64,000 nt of DNA. Source: Nocardiopsis potens DSM 45234 (GTDB lineage Bacteria; Actinomycetota; Actinomycetes; Streptosporangiales; Streptosporangiaceae). Location: positions 62,001 to 126,000 of the forward strand of contig NZ_ANBB01000002.1 in NCBI RefSeq assembly GCF_000341105.1, given 5' to 3'. The notes below the pieces were generated by a model. That model did no database searches and had not been told where the DNA came from. It was given only the letters and a program-made list of their open reading frames with translations. This document shows positions 44,356 to 54,500 of this stretch, piece by piece. The translations under genes were made by a program, and so were the position numbers. Within the stretch, counting starts at the first letter, position 1. Every line of letters begins with the position of its first letter.

Positions 44356-46113
44356 TCAGAGGTCGTCGGCCATCGGGGCGCGGGCCCAGTCTGTCAGGTC
44401 GCGGTGGCGCTCCGCCCCGTCGGCCGGGCATGTCCACGGACGGTCCAGCTCGACCAGGCGCACCCCGGGCCGGTCCAGCCACTGCAGCACGCACTCCATC
44501 TCGGCGGCGGTGGCGCGCGGGGCGGGCCCGGGGCCGGGCGGGACGGTCTCGGCGGCGGCGGTCAGCGCGGCGACGAAGGCCTGCGGGTCGGCGCCGCGCC
44601 GCATCAGGGCGCTGCCGGCGAGCCGCCCGTGCCGCACCGCGTGCACCTCCCAGGCGCCCGGCTCCGCCTCCGCCGGGCAGGCCGCCACCAGCTGCGGGAT
44701 CGCGGAGAGCGCACCGAGCCGCTGCGCCCGGGCGGCGCCGCGCAGGAAGGCGGTGAGCCGGTCGCGGCGGACGGCGGCCTCCTCGTACCGCTGCTGGGCC
44801 GCGAGCGAGCCGATGGCGGCGCGCACCGCCTCGATCACCGGGGACGGGTCGCCGGTCATCGCCGCGGCGGCGGCCCGGGCGTGCACCGCGTACTCCTCGG
44901 GCGACTCCCGCCCCTCGCAGGGGGCGCCGCACCGGCCCAGGTCGGCCAGGACGCAGGCGGGGACGGGGCGGGCCGGGGAGAACCGGTGCGTGCACCTGCG
45001 GAGCGGGAACGCCTCCAGGATCGCCTCCCGAGCGAGCTCGGCCTGGCGCACCGACGGGAACGGGCCGAGGTAGGGGGCGCCGTCGTCGCGGACCCGGGTG
45101 ACCCGGGACAGCCGGGGGTGGGCGTCGGAGGTGAGGGTGAGCCAGACGGTCCGCTCGGCGTTGCGGGACCGCCGGTTGTAGGGCGGTTTGCGTTCCGAGA
45201 TCAGCCGGATCTCCCGGACCTCGGCCTCCAGCCCGGTGGCGCAGACGATCGGGGTGACCCCCTCCACCAGGCCGATCATCTCCCGGACCCGGCTCCGGGT
45301 CTCGGCCGCGGTGAAGTAGGAGCGCACCCGGCGGCGGAGCCGGTTGCTCTTGCCGACGTAGAGCGTCTCGCCGCGGGCGTCGGTGAACAGGTAGACGCCG
45401 GGCGCGTCGGGCACCCCGTCGGCCAGGTGCCGCTTGCCGCGCTGCGCGGCGGTGGGCGCGGTGCGGAAGGTGAGCAGCTCCTCGACGCTGTGCACGCCGA
45501 TCGGGCCGAGCCGCTCGAACAGGCCGTGCAGCACGCCGACGGTGGCCCGCGCGTCCTGCAGGGCGCGGTGCGAGGGCCGGTCGGTGACGCCGAAGAACCG
45601 GGCCAGGGTGCCCAGCTTGTGGTCGCGGACCTCCTCCCGGTTGAGCAGCCGCCGGGCCAGCGGCAGGGTGTCCGCGGTCCGCGGGGACGGCCAGCGGCGG
45701 CCCTGGGCCGCGCAGGCGGCCTTGAGGAACCCGATGTCGAACGGGGCGTTGTGCGCCACCAGCACGGTGTCCGGCGGGCCCTGGTCCAGCCCGGCGAACT
45801 CCAGGAAGGCGGGGAGCACCGCGCCGATCGGCGGCGCGGTGGCCACCATCGCCTGGGTGATGCCGGTGAGGAGGGTGATGCTGGGCGGGATCGGCATCTC
45901 CGGGTCCACCAGCGAGGAGAACTCGCCGAGGACCTCCCCGCCGCGCACCTTGACCGCCCCGATCTCGGTGATCGCCGCGGCCCCGGCGCGGCCGCCGGTG
46001 GTCTCCAGATCGACCACGACGAAGGTCCCCTCGGAGAGCGGGGTGCCCATCTCGTCCAGGGAGATCTGGACCGCTTCCGCCTCCGCGGCGCCCCGGTCCG
46101 TTCCGTCGTTCAC
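44356..46113 (-). CDS. DnaQ-like exonuclease fused to UvrC N-terminal region
   Basis: 585 aa in two modules. Residues about 28-190: DEDDh exonuclease (VVVDLETTGG; AHNAPFDIGFL; SHRALQDARATVGVL), like the DNA polymerase III epsilon subunit. Residues about 220-300: GIY-YIG nuclease (PGVYLFTDARGETLYVGKSNRLRRRV). Then UvrC-like PYNRRSRNAE, CTHRFSP...ACVLADLGRCGAPCEG cysteines and a UVR-like helix (QQRYEEAAVRRDRL). No RNase H nuclease domain of full UvrC. The GTG at 46111 is preceded by TACGCT at 6 bases (leaderless). Mycobacterium has the same fusion beside trpD. Confidence 0.93.
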   Translation of the reverse strand: MNDGTDRGAAEAEAVQISLDEMGTPLSEGTFVVVDLETTGGRAGAAAITEIGAVKVRGGEVLGEFSSLVDPEMPIPPSITLLTGITQAMVATAPPIGAVLPAFLEFAGLDQGPPDTVLVAHNAPFDIGFLKAACAAQGRRWPSPRTADTLPLARRLLNREEVRDHKLGTLARFFGVTDRPSHRALQDARATVGVLHGLFERLGPIGVHSVEELLTFRTAPTAAQRGKRHLADGVPDAPGVYLFTDARGETLYVGKSNRLRRRVRSYFTAAETRSRVREMIGLVEGVTPIVCATGLEAEVREIRLISERKPPYNRRSRNAERTVWLTLTSDAHPRLSRVTRVRDDGAPYLGPFPSVRQAELAREAILEAFPLRRCTHRFSPARPVPACVLADLGRCGAPCEGRESPEEYAVHARAAAAAMTGDPSPVIEAVRAAIGSLAAQQRYEEAAVRRDRLTAFLRGAARAQRLGALSAIPQLVAACPAEAEPGAWEVHAVRHGRLAGSALMRRGADPQAFVAALTAAAETVPPGPGPAPRATAAEMECVLQWLDRPGVRLVELDRPWTCPADGAERHRDLTDWARAPMADDL

Positions 46114-46272
46114 CCGCACAGCGTAAACGCGACCGCCCCCGGACGTGGAAAGATGGCCGGAACCATATTTCCTACCGGACCGGATGGGACGGGAATCGGG
46201 GGGAGCCGCCCGTGTCGGCCGGCGGCCTCCGCGTGCCCTGGACCTAGGGTCGAGGGAGAAGGAGGACGCGAA

Positions 46273-46527
46273 GTGAGCATCGAGGCCCCGACCGGCGACC
46301 GGCGCTGGCGCTGCGCCCAGTGCGGCAACCTCACCCGCTTCGACGTGGTGCGGACCGTGCGCTCGCGCGACTACCTCCACTTCGAGCTCTCGGGGGAGAG
46401 CCGGGTGGAGGAGCGCGAGGTGCTGGAGGAGCGGATCGAGCAGGTCCGCTGCCGCTGGTGCAACGCGGTGGACGCGGTGGAGTCCGTGGAGCGCCCGGAC
46501 TCCGCGGAAAGCGGCGCGGGGGCCTGA
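46273..46527 (+). CDS. Small zinc-ribbon protein
   Basis: 84 aa: WRCAQCGNLTRFDVVRTVRSRDYLHFELSGE ... EQVRCRWCNAVDAVESVERP. Two CxxC pairs about 50 residues apart form a likely zinc ribbon. GTG at 46273 with AAGGAGGACG upstream. Stop overlaps the next start (TGATG), so it is coupled to the NYN-domain gene. Function unknown. Confidence 0.85.
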   Translation: MSIEAPTGDRRWRCAQCGNLTRFDVVRTVRSRDYLHFELSGESRVEEREVLEERIEQVRCRWCNAVDAVESVERPDSAESGAGA

Positions 46528-47891
46528 TGGGCTCGCAGGGCGGGGGGAACCCGGGGGAGGAGCGGGACGCGCGGCCGGACCCGCCGGGCGGCGCCGCGGA
46601 CCGGCCGCTGCCCGAGCCGGTGCGCGCCCGGATCATCGAGTACGGCTCGGACGTGCTCGGCGGCCTGCCCGCCGCCGAGGTCCCCGCCGCGCTGCGCCGC
46701 GTCGCCCGGTTCGAGCCGCGCCGCCGGGCCCGGCTGGCCGGCCCGCAGATCGCCGCGCAGCTGGAGACCGACGCCGCCTTCCGCGGCCTGGTCGCCGAGC
46801 GGGTCGAGCAGGTCTGGCCGGAGCTCGCCGAAGGACTCCGCCGCGGCGTGCTGCCGCCCGCGGCCGACCCGGTGGTGGTGGCGGCCGCCGCCTACCTGCT
46901 CCGCCCCGAGGGCTGGGAGGAGATCGTCGGCCGGGTCCACAGCGAACTGGAGCGGCAGGAGACCGCCAAGGAGGCGGACGAGGCCGCCGAGGCGCTGGCC
47001 GGGCTCCGGGCCCGGCTGGAGGAGGAGCGGGCCGAGCACCGCAAGGAGCTCAACCGGCTCCGCGGGGAGCTGCGCGAGTACCGCAGCGAGGTCGCCGACC
47101 TGCGCCGCCGGGTGCACGGCGAGCGGAAGCGGGCCAAGGAGGCCCAGCACCGGGCGGAGCAGGCCGAGGAGCAGGCGCGCGGCCTCTCCGACTCCGCCTC
47201 GGTCCGGCTCGGTTCGGCGGAGGCGGAGAACCGCCGGCTGCGCGGCCGGCTGGCGGCGGCGGAGGCCCAGGTGGAGGCGGCCCGGCGGGCGGTGCGGGCC
47301 GAGCGCAGCTCCGACGACGCCAGGCTGAGGGTGCTGCTGGACGTGCTGGTGGAGTCGGCCCACGGGCTGCGCCGGGAGCTCGCCCTGCCCACCTCCATCG
47401 AGACCCCCGCGGAGCTGATCGCCGAGGACCGGGCCCGCTCCGGGGCCGGGCGGGGCGTCGGCGACCTGGGCCTGCCCGGGGACGACCCGGCCCTGGTCGA
47501 CCGGCTGCTCGCGCTGCCCCGGGTGCACCTGCTGGTCGACGGCTACAACGTGACCAAGACCGGCTACCCCACGCTGCCCCTGGCCGACCAGCGCACCCGG
47601 CTGCTGAACGCGCTGGACGGGCTCGCCGGGCGGAGCAAGGCCGAGATCACCTGCGTGTTCGACGGCGCCGACGTGGACGCCCCGACGGTGCAGGGGCGGC
47701 GGACCCGGGTGCTGTTCAGCGACCCGGGGGAGACGGCCGACGAGCTGATCGTGCGGCTGGTCCGGGCCGAGCCTCCGGGCCGCCCGCTGGCCGTGGTCAC
47801 CGCGGACAAGGAGATCATCGCCGCGGTGCGCGCCGAGGGGGCCCGCGCGGTCCCCTCCGAGCTGCTGCTGCAGCGGCTGGCCCGGGTCTGA
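46527..47891 (+). CDS. NYN-domain (YacP-like) nuclease with coiled coil
   Basis: 454 aa. N-terminal helical region (about residues 30-145), long Arg/Glu/Ala coiled coil (about 150-285), then a PIN-like NYN/YacP domain: VHLLVDGYNVTKTGYP, TCVFDGADVD, VLFSDPGETADELIVRLV and LAVVTADKEIIAAV, with the acidic residues expected of an RNase. Coupled to the zinc-ribbon gene. Probable ribonuclease acting on tRNA or rRNA; inference only. Confidence 0.9.
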   Translation: MGSQGGGNPGEERDARPDPPGGAADRPLPEPVRARIIEYGSDVLGGLPAAEVPAALRRVARFEPRRRARLAGPQIAAQLETDAAFRGLVAERVEQVWPELAEGLRRGVLPPAADPVVVAAAAYLLRPEGWEEIVGRVHSELERQETAKEADEAAEALAGLRARLEEERAEHRKELNRLRGELREYRSEVADLRRRVHGERKRAKEAQHRAEQAEEQARGLSDSASVRLGSAEAENRRLRGRLAAAEAQVEAARRAVRAERSSDDARLRVLLDVLVESAHGLRRELALPTSIETPAELIAEDRARSGAGRGVGDLGLPGDDPALVDRLLALPRVHLLVDGYNVTKTGYPTLPLADQRTRLLNALDGLAGRSKAEITCVFDGADVDAPTVQGRRTRVLFSDPGETADELIVRLVRAEPPGRPLAVVTADKEIIAAVRAEGARAVPSELLLQRLARV

Positions 47892-47906
47892 CCCCGCTTC
47901 CCCGAC

Positions 47907-47962
47907 GGTCTCGGTGCCGCGGCCCCGCCGGAGCGCTCCGGCGGGGCCGCGGCACCGAGACC
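47907..47962 (+). terminator. Perfect 56-bp palindrome after NYN gene
   Basis: Two 28-base arms with no spacer (GGTCTCGGTGCCGCGGCCCC... centre GGAGC/GCTCC), 15 bases after the stop. No T-run. Same architecture as 1268-1311 and 51037-51102 but different outer sequence. Confidence 0.75.
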
Positions 47963-48473
47963 ACCGCCCCATCGCCCGGGGCGCGGCACCGGGTCGCCGC
48001 GGCCCCTGATAGCGTCGCGGGGCCGCCCGTGTACGCGGTGTGGCCCATCTGTGATCTGTGTGACCCATCTGTAATGCGGGTTCCGCCGGGGCTGGATCGG
48101 CCGACTGGGCAGGAAGAACGCCCCTGTCGCGGGGGCGGCGCCCCCCGTTACCGCTTCGTTGTTGTGGTTGAGCCTGCTGGGAGGGTCCGCTAGTTTTTCC
48201 CAGGAGCTTGACCGCCCCGCGCACCCCAGCGCAGGAGGCGGGCCCCGGCAGGGTCGACACTTCCGGGTCCGCCGCCGGCCGCCGCGGGGCTCCCCGATGA
48301 ACCCCAGCGGGAGCGCGCGGTCGTGCTGCCGTGTCGAACGGATGCCCGAGCGACTCTTCGCGACCGCGGTCCCCGCTCCCCGGTCCGAGTGCGCCGATCC
48401 GCAGCACTGACCCCCGTCCCCCGTCCCCAGTCCCCACCAAGCGGGGATCGACCAGCAAGGAGCGTGGACCGCC
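47963..48473 (+). other. Promoter and long leader of first NlpC gene
   Basis: 511 bases without a gene. A promoter is visible at 48168-48196; the leader from there is about 270 bases. I could not identify a known riboswitch in it. Confidence 0.45.
48168..48196 (+). promoter_or_regulatory. Promoter of first NlpC/P60 gene
   Basis: -35 TTGAGC (48168-48173), 17-base spacer, -10 TAGTTT (48191-48196). The arrangement repeats before the second NlpC gene at 49597-49625. Confidence 0.6.
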
Positions 48474-49481
48474 ATGGCGAACAACGGTGGTCGGCGCACG
48501 GCCCGCCGGGTAGCGACCGGCCTCGGGGTCGTGGCGGCCGGCAGCCTGATCGCGTCCACCGGTGCCGGCGTGGCCAACGCCGAGCCGGAGCAGAGCAAGG
48601 AGGACGTCCAGGAGAAGCTGGACGAACTCAACGAAGAGGCCGGCAAGGTCGTCGACGAGTACAACAAGGCCAACGAGGACTACAAGGCCGCCAAGGCCAA
48701 GGCCGACGAGCTCGACGAAGAGGTCGGCGACGAGCAGGAGCGCTACGAGGAGCTGCGGGACCAGGTCTCGGAGTTCGCCAGCGCCGCCTACCAGGGCCGG
48801 GACCTGGACTCCACTTCGGTCGTGCTGAGCGTCGACGACCCCTCCGACCTCCTCGACCAGTCCGCGGACGTCAGCAAGCTCTCCGAGGACCAGCAGGCCA
48901 AGCTGGACGAGTTCAGCGACTCCTCCGAGCGGCTGTTCAAGCTCAAGGACGAGGCCGACGAGGCCCTGGAGAAGGCCAAGGACGACAAGGAGGCCGCGGA
49001 GGAGAAGAAGGAGGAGGTCGAGGAGAAGATCTCCGAGCAGGAGGACCTCCTCGCCCAGTTCCCCGACGCCGACGCCTCCCCCGAGGGGGAGGAGACCTCC
49101 TCCGGCGGCGGCTCGGCCGAGGGCGCCTCGGGCAACGCCCGCACCGCCCTGGACTTCGCCCTGTCCCAGGTCGGCAAGCCGTACGTGTACGGCGCCGCCG
49201 GCCCGGACGGCTACGACTGCTCCGGCCTGGTCATGCGCTCCTGGGGCGCGGCCGGCGTGAGCCTGCCCCGCACCACCTACGGCCAGGCCGAGGCGGGCAC
49301 CCGGGTGGGCCGCGACGCGCTGCAGCCCGGCGACATCCTGTTCTTCAGCGGGCTGGGCCACGACGGCCTCTACCTCGGCAACGGCCAGATGGTGCACGCC
49401 CCGCGCACCGGCAAGAACATCGAGGTCGTGCCGCTGGCCGGCTACTGGGACGGCCAGTTCATGTACGGCGTGCGCGTGTAG
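48474..49481 (+). CDS. NlpC/P60 peptidoglycan endopeptidase, RipA-like
   Basis: Secreted hydrolase of 335 aa cleaving peptide stems. Signal peptide (residues 1-36, ending GVANAEP), long Lys/Glu/Asp coiled coil (about 37-205), flexible Gly/Ser hinge, and NlpC/P60 domain (about 215-335) with catalytic Cys in YDCSGLV, His in LGHDGLYLG and a polar third residue near MVHAPRTG. ATG at 48474, AAGGAGCG upstream. The coiled coil resembles the autoinhibitory region of RipA/PcsB-type enzymes that answer to FtsX. Confidence 0.94.
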   Translation: MANNGGRRTARRVATGLGVVAAGSLIASTGAGVANAEPEQSKEDVQEKLDELNEEAGKVVDEYNKANEDYKAAKAKADELDEEVGDEQERYEELRDQVSEFASAAYQGRDLDSTSVVLSVDDPSDLLDQSADVSKLSEDQQAKLDEFSDSSERLFKLKDEADEALEKAKDDKEAAEEKKEEVEEKISEQEDLLAQFPDADASPEGEETSSGGGSAEGASGNARTALDFALSQVGKPYVYGAAGPDGYDCSGLVMRSWGAAGVSLPRTTYGQAEAGTRVGRDALQPGDILFFSGLGHDGLYLGNGQMVHAPRTGKNIEVVPLAGYWDGQFMYGVRV

Positions 49482-49500
49482 CGAGCGCCATATCGGCGGT

Positions 49501-49540
49501 GCGCCGCCCGCCCCCGCTCAGCGCGGAGGGCGGGCGGCGC
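49501..49540 (+). terminator. Intrinsic terminator of first NlpC gene
   Basis: Arms of 13 bases (GCGCCGCCCGCCC and complement) with a 14-base loop, followed by GGCCTTTTT. Confidence 0.85.
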
Positions 49541-49596
49541 GGCCTTTTTCCGGGTTTCGGACAGGTCATAAATCGGGCGCTAAGGTAACGAAATGG

Positions 49597-49625
49597 TTGA
49601 GAGTGGGTCGAGGATCGGCTAGTGT
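49597..49625 (+). promoter_or_regulatory. Promoter of second NlpC/P60 gene
   Basis: -35 TTGAGA (49597-49602), 17-base spacer, -10 TAGTGT (49620-49625). The leader is about 255 bases, again without a recognised riboswitch. Confidence 0.6.
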
Positions 49626-49885
49626 TGCGCGCCGAACCGGATCGTTCCTCTCGCCGCCATCGGGGCGGCTGCGATCCGCACCCGCCGTACTCCGCCGCGC
49701 AGGCCCCCGCCGCGGCCAGGAGACCGGAGGACCGCACGCGCGCCGCCCCTTCACCGCAGCGGCACCCGGCCGCGCCCCCCCGGCGCGCGCGTCCCAGCGC
49801 TCCTTCGCCAAAGGCTCGGCGCCTCAGCAGGCGCCCCTCATGTCCTTCCGGTAGGCGGACCACGGGAGAAAGGTGGGCCACCACC

Positions 49886-50947
49886 GTGGACCAACGACGC
49901 GAGCGCGGCACGCACCGCCGCACCTTCGCGACCGTCGGCTTCATCGCCGCCGGCGCCCTGCTGGCTTCTACCGCCGTCACCGGGACGGCGTACGCCGACC
50001 CGTCCGCGGACGACGTCCGCAGCAAGATCGAGAAGCTCCAGGAGGAGTACGCGGGACTCGCGGAGGCCTACAACCAGGCCAAGGAGGACCACGACGCCGC
50101 CAAGAGCAAGCTGGCCGACATCCGCGAGGAGCGGAAGGGCGTCCAGGAGAAGCTCGAGGAGATGCGGTCGGGCGTGCGCGAGCTGGCCACCGCGGCCTAC
50201 TCCGGCTCCGACTACGGCTCCGTCCCCTTCCTGGCCTCCTCCACCGGCCCGGAGGACGCCCTGGCGCAGGCCTCCGACCTCGGCTACCTGTCCCAGAGCC
50301 AGCAGGACCAGCTGGGCAACTACACCGAGGAGAAGGACAAGCTCGACAAGCTCGAGGCCGAGGCCGACGACACGGCCGACGAGGCCAAGGAGAAGCTGAA
50401 GGAGTCCAAGGAGGCCAAGAGCGACGCCGAGGAGAAGATCGCCGAGCAGGAGGAGATCCTGGACGGCCTCACCGCGGACGAGCGCGCCGAGGCCACCGAG
50501 GGCGTCGACGGCGGCTCCTCTTCCTCCTCCGGCGGCGGCTCCTCCTCCTCGGGCGGCTCCACCGGCGGCGCCTCCTACAACGGCTCGGCCAGCGGAAACG
50601 CCCGGACCGCGATCGACTTCGCCTACGCCCAGATCGGCGACTCCTACAGCCTCGGCGCCAACGGCCCCGACGTGTGGGACTGCTCCAGCCTGGTCCAGGC
50701 GGCCTGGCGCGAGGCCGGGGTGAACCTGCCCCGCACCACCTACGACCAGATCAACGCCGGGACCTCGGTCTCCTACGACAACCTGCAGCCGGGCGACCTC
50801 GTCTTCTTCTACAGCGGGCCGTCCCACGTCGGGCTGTACGTCGGCGACGGCAAGATGGTGCACGCCTCCAACCCGTCCAAGCCGGTCGCGGAGGTGCAGA
50901 TGTCCCCCTACTGGAGCGGGCAGTTCACCGGCGCCATCCGCCCCTGA
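49886..50947 (+). CDS. NlpC/P60 peptidoglycan endopeptidase, second copy
   Basis: 353 aa, paralog of the preceding gene: signal peptide (ending GTAYADP), coiled coil (about residues 38-205), Ser/Gly-rich hinge (SSSSSGGGSSSSGGS), and a catalytic domain with WDCSSLVQAAW, GPSHVGLYVGDG and MVHASNPS. In the catalytic motif CSG is replaced by CSS. GTG at 49886 chosen; AGGTGG upstream. Shares promoter architecture with its neighbour, so both are probably co-regulated in growth. Confidence 0.92.
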   Translation: MDQRRERGTHRRTFATVGFIAAGALLASTAVTGTAYADPSADDVRSKIEKLQEEYAGLAEAYNQAKEDHDAAKSKLADIREERKGVQEKLEEMRSGVRELATAAYSGSDYGSVPFLASSTGPEDALAQASDLGYLSQSQQDQLGNYTEEKDKLDKLEAEADDTADEAKEKLKESKEAKSDAEEKIAEQEEILDGLTADERAEATEGVDGGSSSSSGGGSSSSGGSTGGASYNGSASGNARTAIDFAYAQIGDSYSLGANGPDVWDCSSLVQAAWREAGVNLPRTTYDQINAGTSVSYDNLQPGDLVFFYSGPSHVGLYVGDGKMVHASNPSKPVAEVQMSPYWSGQFTGAIRP

Positions 50948-50988
50948 CCCCGGGGCGCCCGACCCGATCGGGCGCATCCGCCCCCCGC

Positions 50989-51023
50989 CGCGGCGCATCC
51001 GGCCCTGTCCCGGATGCGCCGCG
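50989..51023 (+). terminator. Intrinsic terminator of second NlpC gene
   Basis: Arms of 14 bases (CGCGGCGCATCCGG and complement), 7-base loop, then GCCTTTT. Confidence 0.85.
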
Positions 51024-51036
51024 GCCTTTTCCCACT

Positions 51037-51102
51037 CCGATGATCTTGACGTTGCGGGGGTGTCAGAGCGCTCTGACACCCCCGCAACGTCAAGATCATC
51101 GG
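51037..51102. repeat. Perfect 66-bp palindrome
   Basis: Two 33-base arms without a spacer, beginning CCGATGATCTTGACGTTGCG and centred on AGAGC/GCTCT. It lies just after a normal terminator, so termination is not its obvious role. The same sequence, split, bounds repeat element copy 1 (2947-2979 and 4539-4570), and its core matches 1268-1311. Confidence 0.85.
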
Positions 51103-51144
51103 GGAGGAGCCGCCGGGCCCCGGCGACGCCCTAGACTCGGCCGG

Positions 51145-52293
51145 GTGTCGCGCACTCTGATCGTCACCAACGACTTCCCCCCGCAGACCGGCGGGATCCA
51201 GGCGTTCGTCCACGAGCTGGCGGTGCGCCGGCCGCCGGAGTCGGTCGTCGTCTACTGCTCGGCGCCGAGCGGGCGCCGGGTGCCGCGCAGCGAGGTCGAG
51301 GCGTTCGACCTGGCCCAGCCGTTCCCGGTGGTGCGGGAGCGGACGCCCGCGCTGCTCCCGGTGCCGCGGGTGGTGGACAGGGCGTGCCGGATCGCCCGCC
51401 TGGAGGGCTGCGACACCGCGCTGTTCGGCGCGGCCGCCCCGCTCGGCCTGATGGGCGGGGCGCTGCGCCGGGCCGGAGTGCGCCGCTCGGTCGCGCTCAC
51501 CCACGGCCACGAGGCCGGCTGGGCGCTGCTGCCGGGGGCGCGCTCGGCGCTGCGCCGGGTCGGCGACTCGGTGGACGTCCTCACCTACCTGGGGGACTAC
51601 ACCAGGGCCAGGATCGGGCGCGCGCTCTCCCCGCCGGCGGCCGCCCGGATGCGCCGGCTCGCCCCCGGCGTCGACACCGGGCGCTTCCGCCCCGGCGCCG
51701 GCGGCGAAGAGGTCCGCGAGCGGCACGGGATCGCCGGGCGCCCGGTCGTGGTCTGCGTCTCCCGCCTGGTCCGGCGGAAGGGGCAGGACACCCTGGTGCG
51801 GGCCTGGCCGCGGGTACTGGCCGACGTCCCCGACGCGGTGCTGCTGGTGGTCGGCGGCGGCCCGGACCGGGCCCGGCTGGAGACGCTGGCCGGGGAGCGG
51901 CGCGTCGCGGGGTCGGTGGTCTTCACCGGCGACGTCCCGGCGGAGGAGCTGCCCGCCCACTACGACGCGGGGGACGTCTTCGCGATGCCCTGCCGCACCC
52001 GCAACGGCGGCCTGGACGTCGAAGGGCTGGGCATCGTCTTCCTGGAGGCCTCGGCGGCCGGCCTCCCGGTGGTCGCCGGCGACTCCGGCGGCGCCCCCGA
52101 CGCGGTGCAGGACGGCGAGACCGGCCTGGTCGTCGACGGCGCCCTCCCCGGCCCCACCGCCCGGGCCCTCATCCGCCTGCTGAGCGCCCCGGAGGACGCC
52201 GCCCGGATGGGGGCGCGGGGCCGCGAATGGGTGCGGCGGGAGTGGAGCTGGGACCGGACCGCGGACCGCCTGGACGAGCTGCTCCGGGCCTGA
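51145..52293 (+). CDS. GT4 glycosyltransferase, PimB-like mannosyltransferase
   Basis: 382 aa, GT-B fold. N-terminal LIVTNDFPPQTGGIQAFVHELA (typical of PimB/GT4), acceptor-domain THGHEAGWALLPG, and C-terminal nucleotide-sugar site: SRLVRRKGQDTLVRAWP, GGGPDR, FTGDVPAEELPAHYDAGDVFAMPCRTRNGGLDVEGLGIVFLEASAAGLPVVAGDSGGAPDAV. Likely phosphatidylinositol alpha-mannosyltransferase. GTG at 51145 with TAGACT 7 bases upstream (leaderless). Confidence 0.9.
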   Translation: MSRTLIVTNDFPPQTGGIQAFVHELAVRRPPESVVVYCSAPSGRRVPRSEVEAFDLAQPFPVVRERTPALLPVPRVVDRACRIARLEGCDTALFGAAAPLGLMGGALRRAGVRRSVALTHGHEAGWALLPGARSALRRVGDSVDVLTYLGDYTRARIGRALSPPAAARMRRLAPGVDTGRFRPGAGGEEVRERHGIAGRPVVVCVSRLVRRKGQDTLVRAWPRVLADVPDAVLLVVGGGPDRARLETLAGERRVAGSVVFTGDVPAEELPAHYDAGDVFAMPCRTRNGGLDVEGLGIVFLEASAAGLPVVAGDSGGAPDAVQDGETGLVVDGALPGPTARALIRLLSAPEDAARMGARGREWVRREWSWDRTADRLDELLRA

Positions 52294-52312
52294 GCCGCCC
52301 GGAGGACGGGGA

Positions 52313-52360
52313 AAGGCCCCGGCCGGCCCCTCCCGCCGGGGGAGGGTCGGCCGGGGCCTT
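52313..52360. terminator. Bidirectional terminator
   Basis: AAGGCCCCGGCCGG and CGGCCGGGGCCTT arms with an inner imperfect stem, between the convergent glycosyltransferase and fadD. Confidence 0.75.
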
Positions 52361-52386
52361 CCGCGCGGGCGCCGGGCCCGCCGGGG

Positions 52387-54189
<1,803 letters not shown>

Positions 54190-54252
54190 GTGGTGCTCCT
54201 GGGCGAACGGGGTTCTTCAGACGAGGGAACGTGACGACGGTAACAACAAAGG

Positions 54253-54266
54253 CTACCGGCGGGTAG
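54253..54266 (-). promoter_or_regulatory. TetR-type operator candidate before fadD
   Basis: CTACC-GGCG-GGTAG with 5-base perfect arms. Similar dyads are typical of actinobacterial TetR regulators of lipid genes. A related CTACC-AGCG-AGTAG dyad occurs in the cores of both repeat elements. Confidence 0.4.
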
Positions 54267-54500
54267 AATCCGTTCTCCTTCGGTATCCGATAGTGATCCG
54301 ACCGGCGGGGGAGCGGCGGGCCCGCCCCCGCCGTCGCCGCACCGGCCATCATCGCACCCGCCTGATGCGCGGCGCGGGGCGCCGCGCGCCCGCCCCTGAA
54401 CCTTCTCCGGGTTTCCCCCGGTTCCGGCCCCTGCGGGCACCCCGGCGGCCGCGCCCTCGTTAACGTGGCGGTAGATCCGGAAGAACAGGGGCAGCAGACC

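Noticed and set aside
47963-48473. c-di-AMP (ydaO-type) riboswitch before the first NlpC gene
   Set aside because: Such switches often precede actinobacterial cell-wall hydrolases, but I could not find the expected conserved GGGGACGG/GGGGTGAA/CCGTCAGCTAAC-type segments. A covariance-model search would settle it.
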